43,520 nt of DNA from an uncultured Hymenobacter sp. (GTDB lineage Bacteria > Bacteroidota > Bacteroidia > Cytophagales > Hymenobacteraceae). Below the pieces are notes generated by a model. The model made no database searches. It saw only the letters and a program-made list of their open reading frames with translations, and was not told where the DNA came from. The stretch spans positions 1 to 43,520 of the forward strand of contig CAJYVK010000037.1 of assembly GCA_913778455.1 (NCBI GenBank), read 5' to 3'. The position numbers and the translations under genes are program-made. Every line of letters starts with the position of its first letter. Position 1 is the first letter of the stretch. Positions 8,891 to 18,305 of the stretch are shown one piece after another.

Positions 8891-10096
8891 TTAAAAAGGA
8901 TTCCAGCGGGCAATGCCGGCCGGCCGCGCCTCGGGGGGGACGGGTGCCGCGGTCGGGGCCTTGGCCACCGGGTTTTCGTTGATGAAGGTGCGCCAGCCCT
9001 CACGATTCTTGCCAATGTATTCGAGCTGGCTTAGTTGCCGAAATACCACCCCCACCAAGTGCCACAGCTGCTGCTGCTGCCGCAGGTGCTCGTGCACCTG
9101 CTGGTGGTTGTAGCGCAGGTTTACCGCGTCTTGCAGGGCACCCAGCAGCGTTGCGGGGGCTACTTCCGACCATTGCTCCACGTACTTGAGCAGTTCCTCG
9201 CGCTCGGCCTCTGTGAGGCGGTCGAGCGAGGTTTTGAGCTGCTTGGCTACCCGCAGCAGCGCATCGAGCAGGTAGATGGGCGGCTGCGCGGCGGCTAGCA
9301 GGCGCAGCGTGGTTAATTGCTGAGCCAGGGCCAGTACGGTATGGTCGGCCAGCTCGCGCACGAGGTCGGCCAGCGGGCTGCGCTTATCGGGGCGCAGCTT
9401 CACCTTGTGGATGATTTTGAAGGCGTCGGTTTCCAGCTCCGTCAATTGTAAATCGAGCTGGTGCAGGGCCTGGAGCAGCGCCGGGTGGCTAGCCAGCGCC
9501 AGGCTCGGCGGAATAAACTGCGGCACCGGGCGCAGCTCGCCATCGGCGTACAGCAATTCGCCCACCACCAGCGCAAAGGCAGCGCTGGCCTCGCTCTCCA
9601 ACTGCTGAGTGGGCACGAAGCTCAGCTCGTAGGCCGGGCGCGAGTAGGGGTGGCGGGGCGGTACTTCCTCGGGAGCCGGCGTGCCGGTAGGCACCCGTTC
9701 AAACGGATTGACGGTGAGCACCACGCTGAAGCGCAGGCCCTCGGTAGCCGCTAGGTTGTAAGTAGCCAGCAGCTGGGCCAGGCTGGCGCGGGCCGTGAGC
9801 GGCGCACTGGCGGCCGTGATTTCGATGCGGGCCCCGCCCGCCGTAACGGCCCGGCATTGGGTGAGGCGGGCCTGGATCTCGCCTTGCACATCAACGCTCA
9901 GCAGCAGCTCGAAGGCGGCGGGGCTACCCAGGTTATTGGTAGCGGGCAGCAAGCCGTAGTAGTCGGGTCGTAGCTGCACGGCCGTGGCATCGCGCAGGTG
10001 GTCGAGGGTAAAGCGCTCGGTTTCGGCGAAGTGCCGACGGGCGATTTTCATTCCGTCCACCCAGTTTACGGGGTAATAATTTATTTCTGGAAGCAT
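8891..10096 (-). CDS. tssK: Type VI secretion baseplate protein TssK
   Basis: TssK links the T6SS baseplate to the membrane complex. The N-terminus shows the family pattern NWVDGMKIARRHF, equivalent to the conserved W-x-x-G-M-x-x-x-x-x-H-F of TssK proteins. The N-terminal half is strand-rich, with a NPFERVPTG segment near residue 130; the C-terminal half is helical, as in TssK. Length is 401 aa, slightly shorter than proteobacterial TssK. It lies 56 bp after tssN and 39 bp before tssO, all on the minus strand, which is the expected grouping for a subtype-iii system. The final residues are Pro/Ala-rich. Confidence 0.85.
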   Translation of the reverse strand: MLPEINYYPVNWVDGMKIARRHFAETERFTLDHLRDATAVQLRPDYYGLLPATNNLGSPAAFELLLSVDVQGEIQARLTQCRAVTAGGARIEITAASAPLTARASLAQLLATYNLAATEGLRFSVVLTVNPFERVPTGTPAPEEVPPRHPYSRPAYELSFVPTQQLESEASAAFALVVGELLYADGELRPVPQFIPPSLALASHPALLQALHQLDLQLTELETDAFKIIHKVKLRPDKRSPLADLVRELADHTVLALAQQLTTLRLLAAAQPPIYLLDALLRVAKQLKTSLDRLTEAEREELLKYVEQWSEVAPATLLGALQDAVNLRYNHQQVHEHLRQQQQLWHLVGVVFRQLSQLEYIGKNREGWRTFINENPVAKAPTAAPVPPEARPAGIARWNPF

Positions 10097-10152
10097 AGCC
10101 GCGAAAGTGAGGCGAAAGTAACGGAAAAACGGGTGGCTCTGGGCTCCGCACC

Positions 10153-11013
10153 CTAGCTGGCGGCCCGGTCGGGGGGCGGCAGGGCCACCCGCTGGGCCAC
10201 CACGATACTACCCTGGCGGAGGAAATTATCCTGAAACGTGAGGTCGGGGTCGAAATAGCGGCGGCGGCGCCACCACGGCTGCTTGGCGTAGAACAGCCAC
10301 CCGTAGGGCTGGCCTTGAGCATCCACGTATTGCAGGGCCTGGTCGGGCTTGAGCTGGTTGTAATCAGTTAGAAAGATGGCAAACAAGTCGCTCAGCCGCA
10401 TCTGGTAAGGAGCCTTGGAGGAGAAGTCGTGGTAGAGGCTTTCCCCGTAGCGGCGCGTCATCCAAAAGTGCAAAACCATGAAGTGGTTGAGATCCATGCG
10501 CGACAGGTCGGGGTGGGGGGCCAGCGGGTTGTAATACCACAGCTTGTAGTGTCGGTGCGGAATAGCCAGCCAGGCCCGGTACGACTCCCAAAAAAAGAAC
10601 GGCAGCACGAACGGAATAACGGCCAGCGCGAAGCCCGTGGGCTCCCAGCGGCCGTGGCCCCAGGGCAGCCAGTGCAGGGCGTAAATGGCCCCCGCGCCCA
10701 GCGCGGCCGTCAGCGCCAGGAGGAGCGCCCCCTGCCAGCGCACCTGCGGATTGTACCAGCCCAGCCAGCGGGGCAGCTGCGCAGCGTAGAGCCAGCCCAA
10801 CCCCGTAATGGCCAGCTGCAACAGCGCCTGCGTGAGCGGGAAAGACCACGGGCTGTGTACCGCCGCCAGCCCCAGCAGGCCGAAGGCCAGCCCCGTACCC
10901 ACCACGTAAAGCAGGCCACTGATAAAGGCTTTGCTACCCTGCACCCGGGAGCTAAGGTTGGAAAGCGAACTCGTAACGGCCCCGCGGGCCTGCGACTCAG
11001 GATTGGGCAGCAT
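10153..11013 (-). CDS. tssN: Type VI secretion membrane protein TssN
   Basis: TssN is a multi-spanning inner-membrane protein specific to the Bacteroidota T6SS. From the ATG at 11013 (MLPNPESQARG) it has 286 residues; an upstream in-frame ATG at 11085 would add an unlikely Cys-rich leader. Four hydrophobic segments are visible at about residues 30-50 (FISGLLYVVGTGLAFGLLGL), 60-78, 94-112 and 126-145 (FALAVIPFVLPFFFWESYRA). A soluble C-terminal domain follows with WYYNPLAPHPDLSRMD and the tail FLRQGSIVVAQRV. Membrane layout and linkage to tssK and tssO support the call. It is the first gene of the minus-strand operon and is divergent from tssG. Confidence 0.8.
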   Translation of the reverse strand: MLPNPESQARGAVTSSLSNLSSRVQGSKAFISGLLYVVGTGLAFGLLGLAAVHSPWSFPLTQALLQLAITGLGWLYAAQLPRWLGWYNPQVRWQGALLLALTAALGAGAIYALHWLPWGHGRWEPTGFALAVIPFVLPFFFWESYRAWLAIPHRHYKLWYYNPLAPHPDLSRMDLNHFMVLHFWMTRRYGESLYHDFSSKAPYQMRLSDLFAIFLTDYNQLKPDQALQYVDAQGQPYGWLFYAKQPWWRRRRYFDPDLTFQDNFLRQGSIVVAQRVALPPPDRAAS

Positions 11014-11148
11014 GTGGAAAAGACAATCGGAAGAATAGCAGCACAGCTTGGCTACCGAAGTAGGCACGCGTCGAATGTACGGCAAAATACAAGCTGGCGG
11101 TTATGCCGCGCCCCGGGGTCGGGGCCAACGGCGAGCCCGCCGGGGCCG

Positions 11149-11156
11149 TACGTTTG
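11149..11156 (+). promoter_or_regulatory. Candidate -7 box for tssG
   Basis: TACGTTTG matches the Bacteroidota -7 consensus TAnnTTTG exactly and lies 46 bp before the tssG start. I see no clear TTG -33 element at the usual distance, so the match could be chance. Confidence 0.4.
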
Positions 11157-11202
11157 CGCGGGTGGCCCGCCTGCTGTGCGCTGGCTCCCCCCTTAGCTTT
11201 AT

Positions 11203-12189
11203 ATGGCCGAATCATCTTCCGTTCATCGGCTGCTGGCCCACCTGCGCCGCCAGCCCTTCGACCTGCGCATTGAGGTAATCTTGGCTGAATTGCTGGCCTA
11301 CGGCTACGCGTTCGACGATTTTCTGGTGCAGCCGGTGGGCTTGTTTGCCCGCCGCTACCGCCGCGACCTCGGGGCCGTGCGCGACGAAGACTACCGCCGC
11401 GCCCACCGGCCCGTGGTGCGCACCGTGCTCGAAGTGCACCGCGAGGGGCTCTACGACGCGCTGCCGCAGCAGGCTTTCCACCAGCCCGGCACCCCGGCTG
11501 CCACCGTGCAGGCGATGGTGGAGGATATCCACGTGCAGCGCCGCAAGGAGAAGGCCACCCGGCTGTTTTTTCTGCCCTTCGAGCAGGAGTTTTTTCGCTT
11601 CCGGGTGCACATCGAGCAGGAGGAGCGCCGCTACTTTACCAACCTCTCGGCCCGGTGGTACAACGAGGCCCTGGCCCGCTTCTGGGGCCTGGCCGACCGG
11701 GGCCTGCCGCCCGAGGTGCTGACCAATCTGCTCTACCTCTTGCCCTTGGCGCACAGCGTAGTCGGCGACCTGCCCCGCACGCAACGCTGCTTTGAAAGCG
11801 TACTGGGCCAGCCGGTGCAGCTGCGCGTGGTGGCCCCGCTCCGCCACCCGCTGCCCGCCGCCCCGGCTACGACCGCTGGGGTAGCCGGGGATACCGGCGG
11901 TGCCACGCTCGGCAACCTGTCGCTGGGCCGCGACTTGGTGCTGGGCGGCGACTACCAGGAAACCCTGCCCGCACTCGAAATCAGCCTGCACCAGCTTTCC
12001 GTGCCCGAGCTCGAAGCCTACCTGGCCGGTGGGTGGCCCGCCACGGCGCTGGAGCTGCTGTGCACCTACTTCGTGGCCTTCGAAACCGACATCGTACTGC
12101 GCTACGAGCTGGCTGCCGCCGCGCTCACGTTTGAGCTCGGCGAGGGCGAGCAGGCACCGGTGCTGGGCTATACCACGGGCGGTATTTAG
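11203..12189 (+). CDS. tssG: Type VI secretion baseplate protein, TssG-like
   Basis: TssG is part of the baseplate wedge (TssE-F-G). The 328-aa protein shows TssG-like features: an N-terminal short helix-loop (VHRLLAHLRRQPFDLRIEVI), the central NLLYLLPLAHSVVGDLPRT followed by FESVLGQPVQL, and near residue 240 a GNLSLGRDLVLGGDY segment that resembles the LG-containing C-terminal motif of the family. No membrane segment or signal is present. It is transcribed away from tssN-tssK-tssO. The usual partner tssF is not beside it. The call rests on motif resemblance and context rather than on a strong signature. Confidence 0.68.
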   Translation: MAESSSVHRLLAHLRRQPFDLRIEVILAELLAYGYAFDDFLVQPVGLFARRYRRDLGAVRDEDYRRAHRPVVRTVLEVHREGLYDALPQQAFHQPGTPAATVQAMVEDIHVQRRKEKATRLFFLPFEQEFFRFRVHIEQEERRYFTNLSARWYNEALARFWGLADRGLPPEVLTNLLYLLPLAHSVVGDLPRTQRCFESVLGQPVQLRVVAPLRHPLPAAPATTAGVAGDTGGATLGNLSLGRDLVLGGDYQETLPALEISLHQLSVPELEAYLAGGWPATALELLCTYFVAFETDIVLRYELAAAALTFELGEGEQAPVLGYTTGGI

Positions 12190-12209
12190 GGTGGGGGAGG
12201 GGACAGCGG

Positions 12210-12240
12210 TTGCCGGGGCAGCCGCGCTGACGTACCTTTG
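12210..12240 (+). promoter_or_regulatory. Probable promoter of the tRNA unit
   Basis: A TTG at 12210-12212 is followed after 20 bp by TACCTTTG at 12233-12240. Both elements and the spacing fit the Bacteroidota consensus (TTTG, 19-21 bp, TAnnTTTG). It lies about 70 bp before tRNA-Pro. Confidence 0.65.
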
Positions 12241-12312
12241 TCCCAATCAAACGGATTACCGGCACCGATTACCGGCCCCAGCGGCTTGCTTTTCAGTGCT
12301 CACGTAGTTTTT

Positions 12313-12386
12313 CGGGGTGTAGCGTAGCCCGGTATCGCGCCTGCTTTGGGAGCAGGAGGCCGCAGGTTCGAATCCTGCCACCCCGA
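12313..12386 (+). tRNA. tRNA-Pro (anticodon TGG)
   Basis: A 7-bp acceptor stem (CGGGGTG with CACCCCG) encloses a standard cloverleaf. The anticodon stem CCTGC/GCAGG holds the loop TTTGGGA, with anticodon TGG at 12347-12349. The T loop is GTTCGAATC. Discriminator A is at 12386 and CCA is not encoded. Confidence 0.96.
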
Positions 12387-12408
12387 CGTACTAACTGGCA
12401 CCTGCTGG

Positions 12409-12771
12409 CTAAGCAGCGTGCCGAATGCGGTGGCAATTGGCACACAGCAGCACACATTTCTCCAGCTCGGCCCGGCTGCGGGCATTGCTCGCCAGGCGCA
12501 GCTTGCTCCAATCAACGTCCTTTTGCTGAGGGTCGAGGTGATGAAACTCGAAGACCACGTAGTGGCTGTCGGCCAGGCGCAGGTGGCAATCGAGACACTG
12601 CCCGCTCTTGTCGGCAATGGCCGCCAGCTTGCGCTGCACCCAGCGTCGCTGGCAGCGCAGGTTGAAGCAGTGCTTGCAATAAGACATAATCCCCTGCGCA
12701 TGGCACCGCTGCGCGTAAAATTCGTTAATGGGTTTATGTAACTTGCAGTCGGCGCAGCATTTCGTATTCAT
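12409..12771 (-). CDS. HNH-type endonuclease-like zinc protein
   Basis: A 120-aa protein with an N-terminal zinc-ribbon (CADCKLHKPINEFY ... YCKHC) and a C-terminal HNH-like nuclease motif (FEFHHLDPQQKD ... LEKCVLLCANCHRIRH). A second cysteine pair (CLDC) lies near residue 60. Such small HNH proteins bind metal and usually cut or bind nucleic acid; many occur in phages and mobile DNA. The gene lies antisense between two tRNA genes. Its start is 2 bp from the 5' end of tRNA-Arg and its stop 22 bp from the 3' end of tRNA-Pro. Any leader of its mRNA must therefore be antisense to tRNA-Arg. Role unknown. Confidence 0.8.
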   Translation of the reverse strand: MNTKCCADCKLHKPINEFYAQRCHAQGIMSYCKHCFNLRCQRRWVQRKLAAIADKSGQCLDCHLRLADSHYVVFEFHHLDPQQKDVDWSKLRLASNARSRAELEKCVLLCANCHRIRHAA

Positions 12772-12773
12772 TA

Positions 12774-12845
12774 GCCCTGTTCGTATAACGGATAATACGA
12801 TGCTCTTCTAAAGCATCTATGGGGGTTCGATTCCCTCACAGGGTA
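12774..12845 (+). tRNA. tRNA-Arg (anticodon TCT)
   Basis: The acceptor stem is GCCCTGT paired with ACAGGGT, the first pair being G-U. The anticodon stem ATGCT/AGCAT holds the loop CTTCTAA with anticodon TCT at 12807-12809. The T loop is GTTCGATTC. Discriminator A is at 12845 and CCA is not encoded. A strong terminator follows 41 bp later. Confidence 0.94.
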
Positions 12846-12886
12846 CTAAGCTACTGGCTAAAATAATTCGCCAGTAAAGTTGAGCT

Positions 12887-12924
12887 AAAAAAAGCCCTTG
12901 CCGCTAACGGCAAGGGCTTTTTTT
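12887..12924. terminator. Strong intrinsic terminator after the tRNAs
   Basis: A perfect 17-bp stem (AAAAAAAGCCCTTGCCG with its complement) and a CTAA loop. The stem has A and T runs at its outer ends and can act in both directions. It ends the tRNA unit before gyrB; no similar hairpin lies between the two tRNAs. Confidence 0.93.
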
Positions 12925-12983
12925 GCGCCCGAAAATACCCGGAAAATCCTGGCCGGAAGCTAGGCAGAATGGAGCTAAAAGAG

Positions 12984-12991
12984 TACCTTTG
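12984..12991 (+). promoter_or_regulatory. Candidate -7 box for gyrB
   Basis: TACCTTTG is an exact match to TAnnTTTG, 50 bp before the gyrB start and directly behind the tRNA terminator. No good -33 TTG is visible. Confidence 0.55.
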
Positions 12992-13041
12992 GATGTTCTG
13001 TTCCTGACCGTATTTCCGGTCGGTTTAACCCCCTCTCTCGC

Positions 13042-15063
<2,022 letters not shown>

Positions 15064-15066
<3 letters not shown>

Positions 15067-15272
15067 ACCGCAGATTTAACGGATTAAACGGATTGCGCCG
15101 ATTCGCCCGCCTGTCTCCGGCGGCGGACTGACTATTTGGATGCCAGCCATATAAGCAAAAAAAGAAGGCTACCCAATTGGGTAGCCTTCTTCACGTCCGA
15201 GTAGTCAGTCCGCCGCCGGAGACAGGCGGACGTATCGGCGCAATCCGTTTAATCCGTTAAATCTGCGGTCTA
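15064..15272. repeat. Palindromic element 1 between gyrB and guaD
   Basis: Two 71-bp arms (15064-15134 and 15202-15272) are reverse complements with only two mismatches. Each arm begins TAGACCGCAGATTTAACGG, and in each the TAG is the stop codon of the adjoining gene: gyrB on plus, guaD on minus. Within an arm, two AACGGATT units are followed by a GC-rich segment that can also fold on itself (CCGCC...GGCGG). The 67-bp centre holds a terminator hairpin. Related arms occur at seven or more other places to the right. Confidence 0.93.
15162..15191 (-). terminator. Terminator inside element 1
   Basis: A hairpin with AAGGCTACCC and GGGTAGCCTT arms around an AATT centre. Read on the minus strand it is followed by a T-rich run, so it best serves guaD, while plus-strand transcripts from gyrB see a weaker tail. 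Nearly the same stem recurs in element 2. Confidence 0.88.
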
Positions 15273-15767
15273 GTAGTCAGTGCGGTCCTGCTTTTCGGTC
15301 CAGGCCTGAAACGATATTTGCGCCTCGTCGCGCAGGAACTGCTGCATGGGCAGGCGGCGCTGGTCGAGCGGCTTCTCCAACTCCTCGTAGATAAACTGGT
15401 CGTCGAAGCCGATGGCCGCCGCATCGGCCTTGGTATTGCCGTAAAACACCCGGGCCGGGCGTGCCCAGTAGATGGCCCCCAGGCACATGGGGCAGGGCTC
15501 GCAGGAGGTGTATAAATCGCAGCCGTCGAGCTGGAAGGTGCCCAGCGCCTGGCAGGCCTTGCGGATGGCATCGACCTCGGCATGGCAGGTGGGGTCGTTG
15601 GTGCTGGTAACTTGGTTGAAACCGCGGGCGATAATCTGGCCGTCCTTCACGACCACCGCGCCGAACGGGCCGCCCCGGCCGGCTTGGATGTTGGTGAGCG
15701 AAAGCTCGATGGCCTCGCGCATAAACGCGGCCTCGGGGGCGGGGGAGAAAGAAAATGAATTTTTCAC
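15270..15767 (-). CDS. guaD: Guanine deaminase (cytidine-deaminase fold)
   Basis: Converts guanine to xanthine in purine salvage. The 165-aa protein closely follows the Bacillus subtilis GuaD pattern. It has GGPFGAVVVKDG, then the zinc motif CHAEVDAIRKAC (His62, Glu64), then SCEPCPMCLGAIYWARP (Cys92, Cys95), and the GuaD-type tail GFDDQFIYEELEKP with a terminal tyrosine (RTDY). That tail separates it from tRNA adenosine deaminases, the main alternative. It is convergent with gyrB, and its TAG stop lies in the right arm of palindromic element 1. Confidence 0.92.
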   Translation of the reverse strand: MKNSFSFSPAPEAAFMREAIELSLTNIQAGRGGPFGAVVVKDGQIIARGFNQVTSTNDPTCHAEVDAIRKACQALGTFQLDGCDLYTSCEPCPMCLGAIYWARPARVFYGNTKADAAAIGFDDQFIYEELEKPLDQRRLPMQQFLRDEAQISFQAWTEKQDRTDY

Positions 15768-15888
15768 GAATTGATAATCAGTTTTTTAGCTAGGGAGTGT
15801 AAGAAATATTAGGAAGCGCCGGAATCTTTTGGCCGCTCAACTGTTTCTACCTACGTGAAAGAATAGTTTTTTAAGGTGTTTTGGTTGG

Positions 15889-15921
15889 AAAGGCGAATGG
15901 CTCTGCTATTCGCCTTTTTTT
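15889..15921 (+). terminator. Plus-strand terminator with no obvious gene before it
   Basis: Stem AAAGGCGAAT with ATTCGCCTTT, 9-nt loop, followed by a T-run to 15921. On the minus strand the T-run is only three bases. No plus-strand gene is visible between the guaD start (15767) and this hairpin, so it may end a small RNA or an antisense transcript. Confidence 0.75.
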
Positions 15922-16023
15922 CTTGCCCGCTGGTGAGCGCGGCTAGGGGTGGGGCAGGGCGGCGGGCTAACTTGCGCCCGGGCCGCCGAACGGGCGAAAT
16001 TAGGGAAAACGGCCCGACCGCCG

Positions 16024-18234
16024 ATGCGCAAACTATTCTCGCTCCTCCTGCTGCTGACCGCCACCGAGGCCGGCGCCCAAGCATTTACCCCCGCCGAAGT
16101 TGTCCGCTGGCAGCAGCAGGCCCAGCGCGTTACCATCGTGCGCGACACCTGGGGCGTGCCCCACATTACGGGCAAAACCGACGCCGACGCAGTGTTTGGC
16201 CTGCTCTATTCGCAGTGCGAGGATGACTTTGCGCGGGTCGAAGACAACTACCTGACCGCGCTGGGCCGGCAGGCCGAAGTGCGCGGCGAGGCCGCTTTGT
16301 ACGAAGACCTGCGCCAGCGGCTATTTCTGGACTCGGCCCGGGCGGTTGCCATCTACCAGCGAAGCCCGCGCTGGATGAAAGACCTGCTGCAAGCCTTCGC
16401 CGACGGCACCAACTATTACCTGGCTACGCACCCAGCCGTGCGGCCCCAACTGCTACACCGCTTTCAGCCTTGGATGCCGCTGCTGTTTAGCGAGGGTAGT
16501 ATTGGGGGCAACGTGAGCGTGGTGCCGCTGGAGCGGCTAAAAGCTTTTTACAGCCAGCCTAAGAAAACGTCGTGGCAGGCCCCTTTCCCGAAGGCCGACC
16601 TGCTGCGGGCCGACGACGAGCCGGTGGGCTCCAACGGCTTCGCCATCGGCCCGAGCAAGAGTGCCAACGGCCACCCGCTGCTGCTCATCAATCCCCATAC
16701 CTCCTTTTACTTCCGCTCCGAGGTGCAGATGACCAGCGCCGCCGGCCTCAATGCCTACGGGGCCGTGACGTGGGGGCAGTTTTTCATCTACCAAGGCTTT
16801 AATGATAAATGCGGCTGGATGCACACCTCCAGCCAGGCCGACTCGATGGACGAATACCTTGAAACGGTAACCGAACAGGCCGGCCAGTACACCTACCTCT
16901 ACGACGGCCAGCAGCTGCCGCTGGCCACCGATACCCTGAGCCTCGTGTACCTGCACGAGGGCCAGCGGCGGCGGCGCACCTTCACCACCTACCGCACGCC
17001 CCACGGCCCGGTAGTGGGCCAGCAGGGCGATAAGTGGGTGACGGTTAAAATGATGAACACCCCGCTCGAAGCCATGGAGCAAAGCTACCTGCGCACCAAG
17101 GCCCGCGACTACGCCAGCTTCCGGGAAGTGATGCGGCTGAATGGCAACGCTTCCAACAACACGGTATTTGCCGACAACGCGGGTACCATTGCCTACTGGC
17201 ACGGCAACTTCATGCCCCGGCGCCCGGCCGGCTACGACTGGAGCCGGCCCGTCGATGGCTCGTTGCGGGCCAGCGAGTGGCTGGGTCTGCACCCGGTAGA
17301 AGACTTGGTGCAAGTGAAAAACCCGGCCAGCGGCTTCCTTCAAAACTGCAACGCCACGCCCTACACCGTGGCTGGCTCCGCCGGTAGCCCCGATCCGGCC
17401 AAGTACCCCGCCTACATGGCCCCCGACGCCGAAAACTACCGGGGTATCAACGCCGTGCGGGTGTTGAGCCGCAAGCAGTCCTTCACCCTCGATACGCTCC
17501 TTGCGGCGGCTAACGACCCCTACCTCGCGGGCTTCGAAAAGCTGCTGCCCGCCCTGCTCAATGACTGCCAACTGCTGCTCGACGAGCCCGGCGGCACCCT
17601 GCCCGCCGGGGTGGAGGAGGCCCTGCCCGTGCTGCGGGCCTGGGATCTGAACTACAGCAAAGCCTCGACCGCCCAGACCCTGGCTATCTACTGGGGCGAG
17701 CGGATGCAGCGGCTGGCCCGGCCCCGGCTGGCCCCCGGCCAGCCCGCCGACTATCTCAGCTTTACCACCTTTATCATCGAGCACACCACGCCCGAGGAAA
17801 AAGCCACCGCCCTGGCCGAAACCATCGCCGAGCTAACGCGCGACTTCGGCTCCTGGCAGGTGCCTTGGGGTGAGGTCAACCGCTACCAGCGCCTGACCGG
17901 CAACATCGCCGAGACCTTCGACGACAAGCAGCCCAGCCAACCGGTGGCCTTCACGTCGTCGGCCTGGGGCTCGCTAGCGGCCTTCGGGGCGCACACCTAC
18001 CCCGGCACTAAAAAGCGCTACGGCGGCGTGGGCAACAGCTTCGTGGCGGTGGTGGAGTTCGGCCCCCGCGTGGTGGCCCGCTCGGTGGTGACGGGCGGCC
18101 AGGCCAGCCGCCCCGCCTCGCCCCACTTCGCTGACCAAGCTCCGCTGTACTGCGAAGGGCAATTCAAGGACGTGTGGTTTTACCCCGAAGACGTGGCCCA
18201 GCACGTGGAGAAAAGCTACCACCCGGGGGAGTAG
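16024..18234 (+). CDS. Penicillin-acylase-family (Ntn) amidohydrolase
   Basis: A 736-aa secreted enzyme of the penicillin acylase family, which cleaves amide bonds in substrates such as beta-lactams, acyl-homoserine lactones or other N-acyl compounds. The ATG at 16024 gives a signal peptide (MRKLFSLLLLLTATEAGAQA). The alpha-chain motif VRDTWGVPHITGKTDADAVF follows. The likely autocatalytic cleavage site is GSNGFAIGPSKSANG, whose serine (about residue 203) would become the N-terminal nucleophile of the beta chain. LLINPHTSFYF and the NASNNTVFADNAGTIAYWHG segment also fit the family. The substrate cannot be predicted from sequence; the long VEDLVQVKNPASGFLQNCN region is typical of aculeacin/AHL-acylase-like members. 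It appears to be a single-gene unit. Confidence 0.92.
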   Translation: MRKLFSLLLLLTATEAGAQAFTPAEVVRWQQQAQRVTIVRDTWGVPHITGKTDADAVFGLLYSQCEDDFARVEDNYLTALGRQAEVRGEAALYEDLRQRLFLDSARAVAIYQRSPRWMKDLLQAFADGTNYYLATHPAVRPQLLHRFQPWMPLLFSEGSIGGNVSVVPLERLKAFYSQPKKTSWQAPFPKADLLRADDEPVGSNGFAIGPSKSANGHPLLLINPHTSFYFRSEVQMTSAAGLNAYGAVTWGQFFIYQGFNDKCGWMHTSSQADSMDEYLETVTEQAGQYTYLYDGQQLPLATDTLSLVYLHEGQRRRRTFTTYRTPHGPVVGQQGDKWVTVKMMNTPLEAMEQSYLRTKARDYASFREVMRLNGNASNNTVFADNAGTIAYWHGNFMPRRPAGYDWSRPVDGSLRASEWLGLHPVEDLVQVKNPASGFLQNCNATPYTVAGSAGSPDPAKYPAYMAPDAENYRGINAVRVLSRKQSFTLDTLLAAANDPYLAGFEKLLPALLNDCQLLLDEPGGTLPAGVEEALPVLRAWDLNYSKASTAQTLAIYWGERMQRLARPRLAPGQPADYLSFTTFIIEHTTPEEKATALAETIAELTRDFGSWQVPWGEVNRYQRLTGNIAETFDDKQPSQPVAFTSSAWGSLAAFGAHTYPGTKKRYGGVGNSFVAVVEFGPRVVARSVVTGGQASRPASPHFADQAPLYCEGQFKDVWFYPEDVAQHVEKSYHPGE

Positions 18235-18273
18235 GGGAGGCTGAGAATTATACTTGTGGGAGTGCGCCCGGGC

Positions 18274-18300
18274 GTAGGGCAAGCTAAAGATTGTCCTACA
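18274..18300. repeat. Short imperfect palindrome, also found near 35665
   Basis: The segment GTAGGGCAAGCTAAAG followed by ATTGTCCTAC folds with two mismatches. A similar sequence with GGGCAAGCTAAAGCTTACCC is present at about 35664-35686. It lies between convergent genes and may act in transcript ending, though it lacks a T-run. Confidence 0.45.
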
Positions 18301-18305
18301 AATTG

